A stretch of 64,000 nucleotides of DNA from Catonia carolina (lineage: Eukaryota; Arthropoda; Insecta; Hemiptera; Achilidae): NCBI GenBank assembly GCA_035578175.1, contig JAQMRL010000010.1, positions 32,170,784 to 32,234,783 of the forward strand, read 5' to 3'. The position numbers were made by a program, and so were the translations under genes. The notes beneath the pieces were generated by a model. It was not told where the DNA came from. It did no database searches and worked only from the letters and a program-made list of their open reading frames with translations. Positions 22,049-32,100 of the stretch are shown here, in pieces; the stretch's first letter is position 1, and each line of letters opens with the position of its first letter.

Positions 22049-22193
22049 TACAACAAAAAGATTACAAAAATATTATTACATATTTGTGCAAATCAACCAT
22101 GAAATTTAAGAAACTGACTGACAATAAATCTAGCCAAATGATAATTTGAATACAGCGAAATGGAATTAAATTTTCAAGAATATCATTCAATTG

Positions 22194-22355
22194 GCCGGCC
22201 CATGGTGTAGTGGTCAGCGCAACTGGCTACTATGCCGGGGTCCCGGGTTCGATTCCCGGTCAGGTCTGGCATTTTTTTCATCTGTAAATCACCACATATC
22301 ATTACCTACACACAAGCCCAAGGCTTATGGAGGCATCATCACTCAATAAAAAAAA
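22194..22355 (+). mobile_element. tRNA-headed SINE, family 2
   Basis: Head with A-box TGGTGTAGTGGTCAGCG and B-box GGGTTCGATTCCCGG, then a body unrelated to tRNA and a poly(A) tail at about 22347. The head resembles a tRNA closely, but the lack of a proper acceptor-stem partner and the attached body argue against a tRNA gene. Related copies: 50088-50265 and 44547-44700. Confidence 0.75.
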
Positions 22356-23412
22356 AAATTATGGCACAGTAATTTTTTCTCTTATTCTAACTGAACAACT
22401 GGGTATCCTTAGAAACTGTCAATCAATTCCTCTAATTTGATGGATGTATAAAACTAATATTGTGCACCCATTGAACTATCTCGTAATCTATTTTAAAATA
22501 CTAAAAATAAATAAATATTTAAAAAATAATGCTTATGATTGTAAAATTGTGCACCTTATTCATACCAATAAAAACATCGATAATATAAAAAATAATACTG
22601 AATAAGTGATTTTTAATCAAAATAATTTGTTTATATAAATGCAATATAAAATAAATGCTGTGAATAAAAAACAAATCAAAGTCTTATGAAAATTATAAGG
22701 AATTAATGTACTCATTTAATACAAAATAATACAGTGATATACAATAAAATACCTCCATTTTCTAAAACTAACAGAAAAATTCTATGAGGAACAATTAACA
22801 TGAGATAAAAATATATGACTGAAACAAGAGTTAAAAAAAACTTAAAAATTGTTACTTAAATATTGATGAATAATACATAAATTCGTCTAAAACATAGTAA
22901 CTTTATCACATAAAAACCTGTTTAAAAAATTGAAAAGCATTAAATCAATTCCTTTTTTAGTCTCCATGTTTAACAGAAATACTAATATAATAAAATATAA
23001 TAAATTTAACAATTTATGAAAATACCAGACTGTATGTAATAAGAAAAGAAGTTAGGCTAATGAGTGAAGAAGTCATTGTCAAAATACAAAAATGAAAATA
23101 GGTAAATAAACTAAAAAAAGTTAACGTACTATTTTTTACATATTTATAAGTGTTAAATATTTGTAATTTGAGTAAACAACAAGACATAAATTTATGATAA
23201 TTATCTATCTACATACAATAAAATTAAAAAGAGACTAGAATATTTAACATAAAATTTCAGTAAACTCTTGTATTCATCATGAAGTTACATTAGAAAAAAC
23301 TTGGTCATACACAAAACGATTAAATGTGTTACCCACTTCATAAAATTAATTTTAAATAAGTTTAAATAGGTTAAGAAAAAAATAATTTCTAAAAAATTTG
23401 GGTAACTATTAG
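22356..23412. other. Intergenic AT-rich DNA, no gene seen
   Basis: No recognisable coding or structured element was found between the SINE and the next retroposon. Confidence 0.45.
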
Positions 23413-23424
23413 ATTTTAAAGGTG

Positions 23425-23747
23425 TTGTTGCTTAGGTCATCAGCCGAAAGGCTGGTTTGAACCTGTAGAGGTTTTACTAGGTAAAATGAGGAGTGAGGTG
23501 GTTTCCTGTGCCTTTCTCACTGCATGGAAAAGTACACTTATTAGCATGCCAGGCCCTCTGAAAAGCACACATTTTCCACTCAGCAGTATAATGAAATTCA
23601 TTACTTTCAAAGGAGATACCTCTGACTAGTGTCTTTTACACTTCTACCTCTTCTGTTCTTAAATAATTCAGTCATTTAATTGGCTGACCATGTGATAAGA
23701 AACAGAACTATTTATTTTAGCCATGCAACAAACAGATTGAGTGTAAA
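23425..23747 (-). mobile_element. LINE-tailed SINE-like retroposon, copy 3, with 12-bp target duplication
   Basis: Flanked by perfect copies of ATTTTAAAGGTG at 23413-23424 and 23748-23759, which fixes both ends of a 323-bp unit. On the minus strand the 3' end is TTCAAACCAGCC-TTTC-GGCTGATGACC, closely like the 3' end of the RTE-like LINE at 55.1 kb (TCAAACCAGTC-GAGA-GACTGATGAC). A GGTTCAAACC stretch near the end resembles half of a Pol III B-box, but no clear promoter was identified. Copies 1 and 2 are at 8.4-9.3 kb. Confidence 0.78.
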
Positions 23748-23764
23748 TTTTAAAGGTGCAAACG

Positions 23765-24000
23765 TAATTGAAAAGTGACTACCAACTGAAAGAGGGTGTT
23801 AGTAAGTGGTTAAACAACTTGGCGGCTGAGTATGCAGAGGGCATAGCAAAATTGGTGAAACAGTACAGTTGTTTTAATTTGGCGATTACATAGAAAAACA
23901 GTTTAAGTATCATGTAAGTTGTAAAAAAAGTTTAGTTTGGCTATAATAAAAAAATTCAAAATAAAGAAAACTGTTCTTTACTTTTCAAATAACCCTCGTA
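23765..24000 (+). pseudogene. Truncated mariner, 3' end only
   Basis: The plus strand encodes LKEGVSKWLNNLAAEYAEGI and AKLVKQYSCFNL, matching the C-terminus of mariner transposases (compare NWLTSQAAEFYDEGISKLVH at the 20.8-kb element). It is followed by a 3' end ACTTTTCAAATAACCCTCG and TA at 23999-24000. The 5' part is missing. It belongs to a lineage different from the intact copy. Confidence 0.7.
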
Positions 24001-24414
24001 TAAATGTAGAGATATGGTATTCTGATTCTCAAGGGTAAAGTTGAGGGCAAACACTGGCCCGGGCGAAGGAAATGCTTGTGGTTGAAAGACATAAGAGACT
24101 GGACAAACTTGAGTACGCATACGCTTTTGAGAGTGGCTCCTAATCGAGAATGATTTATAAATGTTGTGGCCAACCTCCATTAATGGAGCCGACACTACAA
24201 GAAGAAGAAAAGAAAAAGAAAGTATTTAAGTTATATTTTATTTACTTTTATTTATTCACAACTATTACTCCAAAAGGGCCAAGCCCACGCTTAAGAGTTA
24301 ACTTATTACTTTTTGGCATGTCCCATTTATTCCCTTCGGGTTTGTGTCTCCTGGATGCACATTAGGACTAATGCAGACAACAAAAGGTGATAGATAAAAA
24401 TGTGATGAAAAAAT

Positions 24415-24490
24415 GCCAGACCTGACCAAGATTTGAATCTAACCTATCTGGCTGGCTGCCTCCATGACACAATGGTTAACATGACAGACT
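24415..24490 (-). mobile_element. SINE head remnant
   Basis: Minus-strand tRNA-like head with degenerate A-box (CATTGTGTCATGGAGGC) and B-box (AGATTCAAATCTTGG). No tail was seen. A diverged member of the family-2 SINEs. Confidence 0.4.
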
Positions 24491-26900
24491 AAAGACGACC
24501 CCGTTTAAAATCTGTAAGATTTTACTCGTTAAAATTTGCCTTATATCATTAGTACTTAATGACAAAGTTAAAACCTACACTGCTATTTCATCCTCACTGT
24601 AAACTATTTTTCTATGCAATTGCCAATCAAATATTAACAATAAATTGCCAAATGAAGATATAAGATTTGGATATTAGAACTCATTATAACCAAATAAATT
24701 CAAACAAGAGCTTACCGACATGAAAATTGTTTTACAGTTGATATATAAAAACCTATTAACACCAAAAATATTTAACATAAAATCCTTTTTTAAGTCAAAT
24801 ATACTAAAATAATGGCCTTGAGAAAATTAAAAAATAATAATTACACAAATATTTTGTAAAGATTTTATAAAGAAAAAACTTTTAAAGCTACTGACATGTT
24901 CATGTTGTTTGATTATAACATTTATATTACAAGTCAAAAGAGTTAATGATAGCACCAGAAAGAACTGCAACAATAATCGTACATGGAACACAAAAAGGTG
25001 ATTACACAAGTCCACAAAGGGTAATTAAAGCTAAACAGTTACATTTTGTTACCTAATTACAAAATTTTTATATGTCACATACCAAATTTAATACCAGTAC
25101 GATTAAGTCATTTTTTTTCTTCGAGTACAATCAAATAGTCAATAAAATTCAGTCAATAAAAGATACAACAAACTAAGAATTCTGTAATAATTTGTACTAC
25201 AGTTTAATTTAAAATTTCTGATTTAAAGGTAATATAAAAATAATAGTGCTAGTCATTTTTATTTAGTATACTTTTACGAACACTTAAATATTATTAGTAC
25301 AGACAGTTTATAAGACAATTCCTTTTTCGTATTATATTAATATTATCCAGAATTCTCTTCAAAATTGGTTCCAATAAATTTCTTAAAATATAATTTAAAA
25401 ACTTTACAGTTTTAAAAATAATGCTATTAGCGACAATATAAACATCAAACATCTTAATATTTTTAACAAGAATGTACAAATAAGTACAGTCGACACCTGA
25501 TAATCCATTGACCAGCAGCTTGATTAGATTCGACTCCCAACTAGAGTCTGAAAAATCATTAAATTTTGAAACCCTCCAAATACTGAACCCAAATTACATT
25601 TTAGTTAAAATATTTGAATGATGTTGAATCAATAGGTTCCCTACAGTAAAAAACAAAATGAAAATCCTCAAAATTATTCATCAATGTTTATAATATAATT
25701 TATTCGTCAATCGAAGGAAATATATAATTTGAAACAGATGTCCAACCCATAATAATTTTCAATTATCAGAATCTACTGTACTTTTTGCATTACTGATTAT
25801 TTAACTAACAGGTTAAGTATACTGATGACAAAAACAAATATAATACTAAAAATAAAATCACATGTGCGATATGTATAACAAATTGCATACATAAATTAAT
25901 TTACTTGTAATAAAGTAAACTGATTGTGCAACAAATTATCTTTGCGATAAATCGCATTAAACAAGACCACATTACTATAAGACTACTTCACTTTATAAAC
26001 ATAAATAATACAGATATGTTAAAAACTACGAACCGTAACCAAGTATGGTACATATATATGATAAATTTTGATAAAATAAAATGAGATAATTCTGTTTTAA
26101 AACTAACAAAAATTTTCGATAACTATTATACATAAATTAAAGTATGGAGTTTTTAAAAGAATGATAAAATTTATATATGAATAGATAAAAAGAATAACTT
26201 AAGATACATAAAATACCAATTTTAAAGTCAATATGTTAAACAAAATATAAAATCATAACTAAATGGCTCCATACAAAACTTAAAATATTCTTATTAAACT
26301 AATAAAGCAATGATGACTTTACCAATGGACGGAAATGGTTGGTCAAGAATTAAAAAATTTTTTTTTAATCTTATTATGACACAAAGAATTACAAACAGTG
26401 AATTAGAAATTAGTTCTCTTTAAATAAATAAAAAACAAAACACTAAAATTAAAATTATTTTATTCATCGTATGATAAAAAAAATGTAATTCTACATAGAG
26501 AAACGGAAAACAAAAAAAAATTTGGTGAACTATTGACTGGATTTAACAGGCAATCATGCTCTGGCATAAGTAATATTTAGTAACGTTAGTAAAGTGAAAC
26601 CTCATAGTAAACCGGACAGTACAAAAACCATAGCTCAACTTCTTTCATCTCTGGTTGGTATTTTCAGGAACTTCAACTGGTACCAAAAAAATGAAATTTG
26701 AATATTAATAGCAAAGACTGGTTGATGGTTTGTTCAAATTTTGCCAAAATCATATCATTACAGATAACAAATTTGTGGTGGGATTCTTAACGCCAATTTT
26801 GAAGCATTTTAAAAACCTGGATGATCTGATTAAACAAGAGGATTATAAATCAAATACATTTACAATTGTGACGGGTAAAACAGATTCGTTTTGGGCAAGT
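24491..26900. other. Intergenic AT-rich DNA, no gene seen
   Basis: More than 2 kb with no recognisable gene, element end or RNA. Open frames of about 60 residues here have no domain and low-complexity composition. Confidence 0.45.
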
Positions 26901-26911
26901 CTACCTGACAG

Positions 26912-27039
26912 CACGTAGGCTTCGGTCTTGGGTTTGAATCCGGTTCAGACATGGCATATTTCCATACGTTACAAAAATTCCTTCACCGTCTGCATTAGCA
27001 GTAATTCCATAACAGTCAGACACGTGAAAGAAAAAAAAG
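26912..27039 (+). mobile_element. SINE, family 1, 5'-truncated
   Basis: Retains the B-box GGGTTTGAATCC, then CATATTTCCATACGTTACAA and GCATTAGCAGTAATTCCATA, matching the family-1 body at 2.2 kb, and ends in AAAAAAAA. The A-box half is missing. Confidence 0.65.
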
Positions 27040-27299
27040 CATAGGCGTCATGAGCAATGAAACTACGTCTGATAGGAATATATAAGCAAGGAACTTGTAT
27101 CAGGTTTGTTGACAATGAATGCAGATGACAGTTTAAAACTTGATGTTTAAAATTTTTATGGTTGGAGAAAGCAGAAATTAATATTCCATTTTGTGGCCAA
27201 TTTATACATCAATAAAACAAACATGATAAATAGCTATTTCCATGGTTTTATCTATATAAACCATGGCAGTACTTAACATTAGAAACTGGACTTTCATTA

Positions 27300-28280
27300 A
27301 AATGGATAATCTTAGAGCCCAATTGACACAATATTGTTATTAATGCCAGCTGTGGCTAGAAATTTTTTCCCTGAACAAAGGGGGTAGTAGTCACCAGAAA
27401 CATCAACAGATGGCGCTGGCGACAAACTTCTCACATAGCTTGTTGGGGAAGATTCGTTTGTGTACAAGCCTAGAAGAAACTGGAAGGGAGTACCCGCTTA
27501 CCAGGTCCCTCGCTGCAAGAGCCATCCGAGTTCAGTTCAACATATCAATCCAACCAGAAAGTGTTGACTGGAGCCAAGGTGGCATTTGTATACAAATTGT
27601 GCATTGCCTTTTTTTTTGCTCCTCATCATCTCTACATGCCTCGCTGGCGACCGCTCTTGCCCATTAGACAGCAGTAAACAGCACCGCACCTAGCAATAGG
27701 CAGCAGACACTCCTCTGCTGAGCCAGCGACATGAGACACCTAACCCAGCCGGTGGCAAGCTCCTAGTAATAGGCAGCTGCACACCAAAAACAAAAGCAAC
27801 ACATCAACTAGTGAGACCGTGGCTCTGTTGTCCCGCTACGCCGGGGGCACGCCCCAGACCACACAGAGCATGCCCATAGAACTGCAGTTTAGCTACCCTA
27901 TCCTTGCCTGCTTTTGAGGTAACGGGCGCTGGCTGTAGCACCTCAGTGTGCTATTCGTAGTACATGGTTGTGCGTAGAAAATCCATGTATGGTAGAGCCA
28001 CGTGCAAAGCATTAGCTGCGTAACGAGCTCAACGGTGATTCGTCCAACATTTCCACGAGTACTGAAGGGAGTGGGGCGCCCTGCGGACGTGACCGCACCC
28101 ACTCATTTGGGTTGGCCTCTCAGGGGTTGTGGGTTCCTAAGTAGCGCTTTGGAGCCACTAGGCTGCTTAAATTCCTCTGGAATGGACGTAGCTGGCCGAG
28201 AGATGTACAGATAAATACACATGTCCCACTACGCCAACTGAGCTAAACTCACCCAAGACAACAAGCGGCCCAGGGGCTGT
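27300..28280. other. GC-rich island of unknown origin
   Basis: Base composition changes abruptly to GC-rich, unlike the flanks, with stretches such as CCGGGGGCACGCCCC and AGGCAGC-type units repeated near 27700 and 27765. Short frames exist (for example 27410-27667, starting at TTG) but none shows a known domain. It could be an old LTR or other retroelement piece, a satellite fragment or an uncharacterised exon cluster; no call is made. Confidence 0.35.
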
Positions 28281-28613
28281 AAACCAACCAGCTGCTGACA
28301 CAATAAAACACTTATAATGAGGATATACTATACTTCCATTATAAACGATACAACTACAACCACAGAATTCAGCTCACACGATTTATATTAAAAAATAATT
28401 AAACAGCACTGAACTAGAATTTCAACACATTTAGTCACCAAAATAATATATCTCTTTTAACATGATGAAAGTTCAAACATTTTAAAATTTCTTTTAAAGA
28501 CATTGTAACAGCACAATACAAACATCTAATGAAAATATTCATTACACACAACACAGAATTTCTAAAATACGAGATAAAAATTTATCATTATTTCTAAAAC
28601 AGAAATATCTCAT

Positions 28614-28619
28614 TTTATT
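28614..28619 (-). terminator. Candidate Vang poly(A) signal
   Basis: AATAAA on the minus strand, about 280 nt after the Vang stop codon. The AT-rich 3' flank has other hexamers nearby (around 28645), so the site actually used is uncertain. Confidence 0.4.
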
Positions 28620-28899
28620 AAACTTTACTAACTTAATTTTATAAAAAATAAAATAATACAATGTAAATTATTACTATTTACAGTACACATTAAATATTAA
28701 CGATATAATACACATATATTATGACACATTACGTATGATTACATTGTACATTTTGTAATGCGGTACGCAACTTGCACTGGAAACGCATCATGGTTGATCA
28801 TACAAATTGATGATAATACGAAGAAGTTTCCTGAAGTTGATTGTAATGAAGATTATTATACTGATGATGAATATTATTACTATGAGTTTGAGCGTTTGG

Positions 28900-29118
28900 T
28901 CAGACGGACGTTTCTGAATTCAACCGCAGTACAAATTTATTTGATTTTGGGTCTACTACTTCCTCGGTTAAATTAAAATGTGGCAATGATCTTACCTGGC
29001 ACAAAAGTGATACGTCGTTTTGACGCAACTGAAATACAGTACCGTCTTGTAGAGAACGTGATAAAAGATCTTCACAAATCAGTGACCATGTCTGTACATC
29101 TTTCTGCTCTTTTTCATT
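28900..29118 (-). CDS. Vang: Vang exon 9 (terminal)
   Basis: Acceptor TTGATTATACAG, phase 0, 72 codons plus TGA. It encodes the end of the cytoplasmic tail with [20 protein letters not shown] and the terminal ETSV. A TCTGG repeat starts at 29139, only about 20 bases upstream of the acceptor. Inside the exon, CAG|GTAAGA (28990-28998) is a near-perfect unused donor sequence. Confidence 0.93.
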   Translation of the reverse strand, partial: NEKEQKDVQTWSLICEDLLSRSLQDGTVFQLRQNDVSLLCQVRSLPHFNLTEEVVDPKSNKFVLRLNSETSV

Positions 29119-32100
29119 CTGTATAATCAAGGAAAAAATCTGGGGTGAAACACTCACACAACTTTCTCTTGCCAATGCAAATAATTAACAATATAACCTA
29201 ACATTAGTAACAAAATATTAAAAATGAACAAAAACAAACCTCAACAAACATAACCTTATTTAATCAAGAGTTAAAGACACAAAATGACAATCAACCTCAG
29301 TTTGGCTTAAAAATACGGAAAATCACTCTTTCATGCTAAACTAGGCTCTGTAGAGAAAAGTGATCTAAATAAATGTTGTAGATCTTTTAATTTCCTACAA
29401 ACTTGATTATATACACTTTTGTCGTAAAATGCATACTAAGGTTGAAATCTTAAAAAAATCAATTTTTTTTACAAGTTTTTGTGAGGAAATAAAACAAAAT
29501 CGCTAAATACCGCTAAAATATCCGTTATACAAAAAAATGTTTATATAAAAAAAATACAAGAAAAACTCGCCTGCCACTTCTGGCTCTGGATTGTACCATT
29601 TAAGTTACAGAATATCCTGCAGGTTAACAGGTGATAATCAAACCCTGAAGTAATAAACAGGTGATAATCAAACCCTAAAGTAAACAATCCCAAGAGTGGG
29701 GAGAAAAACCCTCTTAAGACAAATTTTAACATCATAGGCTCATAATTAGCAGCCCTAAAACTAAATTTCCCTGCAAATTACTCAACAACCCGCTCAAATT
29801 TACACAAATGGGATCTTTTCAGTTATGCATTTACCATAATTGAACATGAGCTTAGTTTTAAGTTAGGTTATCATAGTTATGTTACTAACCAAACTATGAC
29901 AGCATGCAAAAACTAAATTTAACCTCTTAAAGATACCCAACCTGAAATCCGCTACAACTTCTAACCTTACAAAACAAAACAAATTCCAAATGATTTCTTT
30001 CGATATTAATAAACCTCCACGGTAAAAGCCCTCAATGGTACACAAGTAAAAAAAAGGTATAAATACAACAGAAAAGATCCCACAAATCATTGGAGTACAC
30101 TAATAGGTAAGAAAAATTAGTAATTTTTAGATTATGGAAAATTTTACCTGTAATACAGGTGCAGTAACTAGAAATGGTTCCAAGAATGCGTTTGGAGATA
30201 AATCGTGCCTTAAACAAGATGCAAGGTGAGCAAGAATAGAATCAGCAGAATGACGAGGTTGTTGTCTGGTGACTCGAAGATACTTTTGTAAAGCACGAGC
30301 AAGACCTGGAAACACAGCTTGCGCAGCTTCTTCTGCTTCCATTTGGATACCACCTCCACCTGAAAAAATACAGTGCAAATTAACAAACTATATTAAATTT
30401 TAATGTAAAAATATTTACTTTTCACTGACTTGGTACGGCTTTATCACTTGTATTTTTATACCTTTTTTTACATAATCCAACTTTCGTTTCAGTGGATCCG
30501 CTATCATCAGAAAACACCAGATTAAAACAAAACTTTTTAAAAATATATTAAAATTTTCAGAAAATGTTGTATCTTCAGTCAGTTCAACTTTCTTCATTCA
30601 TATTTTATGCAGACTTTTTAATTTTTAACCTGTTTATTTAAAATGTCTTGTGTCTGCTTATTTTAAGGTGCTACACTAGATTCTGTAGAGAAAAATGCTT
30701 AAAAAAAAGTAGTAATTATTAATTTTTTTTAGATTTTCATAGGAAATTAACAGAAAATTGCTAATTGTTGCAAAACTAACCATTATACAAAAAAAGTTTG
30801 AAATAAAATTGTAGGTTTTTAAATTGTCTACAACTTTTATTAAATACATTTTTGCGCAAAAATGCATATTAAGGCTGCAATCTTAAAAAAACCATTTTTT
30901 TTCTACGAGAGCACAGCCTTCCAAAGACATTCAGCATACATGGCGCCTACCCCATCTTGTAAAGCATAAAAAATGTAGTAAATGAGGCGATTTTTAAAAA
31001 AATCGTAAGCCATTTTTGAGAAAATTGCAAAAAAGTGAAAAATTCCATGAATAGACTACTACTTCCGGTTGACCAATTTTGATAAAAATGTTCGTGTGGG
31101 GTTATCTAGTGGTACCTAACTAAAGTTTTAAATTTCAAGATCATACGATGTTCCATTCTTGAGATATTTTGTTCACACGCACACATGCACGTGCGCGCAC
31201 ACACACACACCAATCGCAAAAACATGTTTTTTTGGGTTGAGGGGGTCTGAAAACGTGTAGATCCGGTGAAAACTAGATTTCGAAAAATCGACATGAAAAC
31301 AATACTTTCCTTCCTATAAATTCATATAGGCAAGAGAAAGTAAAAATCTGTTTAATGTTTTGTACAACCTGTTTGCAATCGCTCTAGTTTGATGTAACAA
31401 TATGTATGGTTCTGTTTTTCAAAATTATTTCTATCTAGGATTCTTCTTAAATCAGCATTCGAATACAGCTTGTACTTAATTTTCAACAGTCCTTCATTCT
31501 AAATATATTTGAAACGCACTACTATATCACACTGTAATAAACAGCCGTTTTTTTATAGTGAATACATTGTAACACTGAGAAATTGTCAAAATATTTCAGA
31601 TGGTCACTGATAGTAGCAATCCGTGGCTATTCAATAAGATCGATAATTAATGTAACACTAACATAAAATAAAATATATTTATAGTGAAAGGGAGTGGGCA
31701 TTCCAACAAGTGGGTGAACCAACAAAAAATGTATAAAATAAGTTAGTAGAACAAAAACAGTTGGCAACAAACCTGCATCATGTGACTGTATTCGTCTGAT
31801 ATGAGTAAATGCTTCTTCAGCAGCAGAAACTAATCGTGCTTTTCGTTTTTTAACTCGTCTTTCATAATCATGTTCTTCATAAAACCTTTCATTATGACTA
31901 GAATCACGACGGCGTGAATGTGTTGTCAACACGACTCGCTGCTGTAACTGAAACAGTTAAACATTCAACTACATTAATCATGTAGTTTTAATAAAAATTA
32001 CAATTTGCGTTTCTGAATACAGTCCACACACTTAGTTATATTAATTTATAATTATATTTATTTATCATTGGTTAACTGGAACATGAACTTCAATAACAGC

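Noticed and set aside
22194..22268. tRNA gene on the plus strand
   Set aside because: The head looks tRNA-like, but it continues into a SINE body and poly(A); related copies occur at 44.5 and 50.1 kb.
27410..27667. 85-codon frame in the GC-rich island
   Set aside because: No domain, no good start (it opens at TTG) and no splice-consistent neighbours; kept only as an unknown region.
28758..28976. 72-codon plus-strand frame with an acidic, Tyr-rich product
   Set aside because: It lies in the Vang 3' UTR and antisense to the terminal exon; no domain and no independent support.
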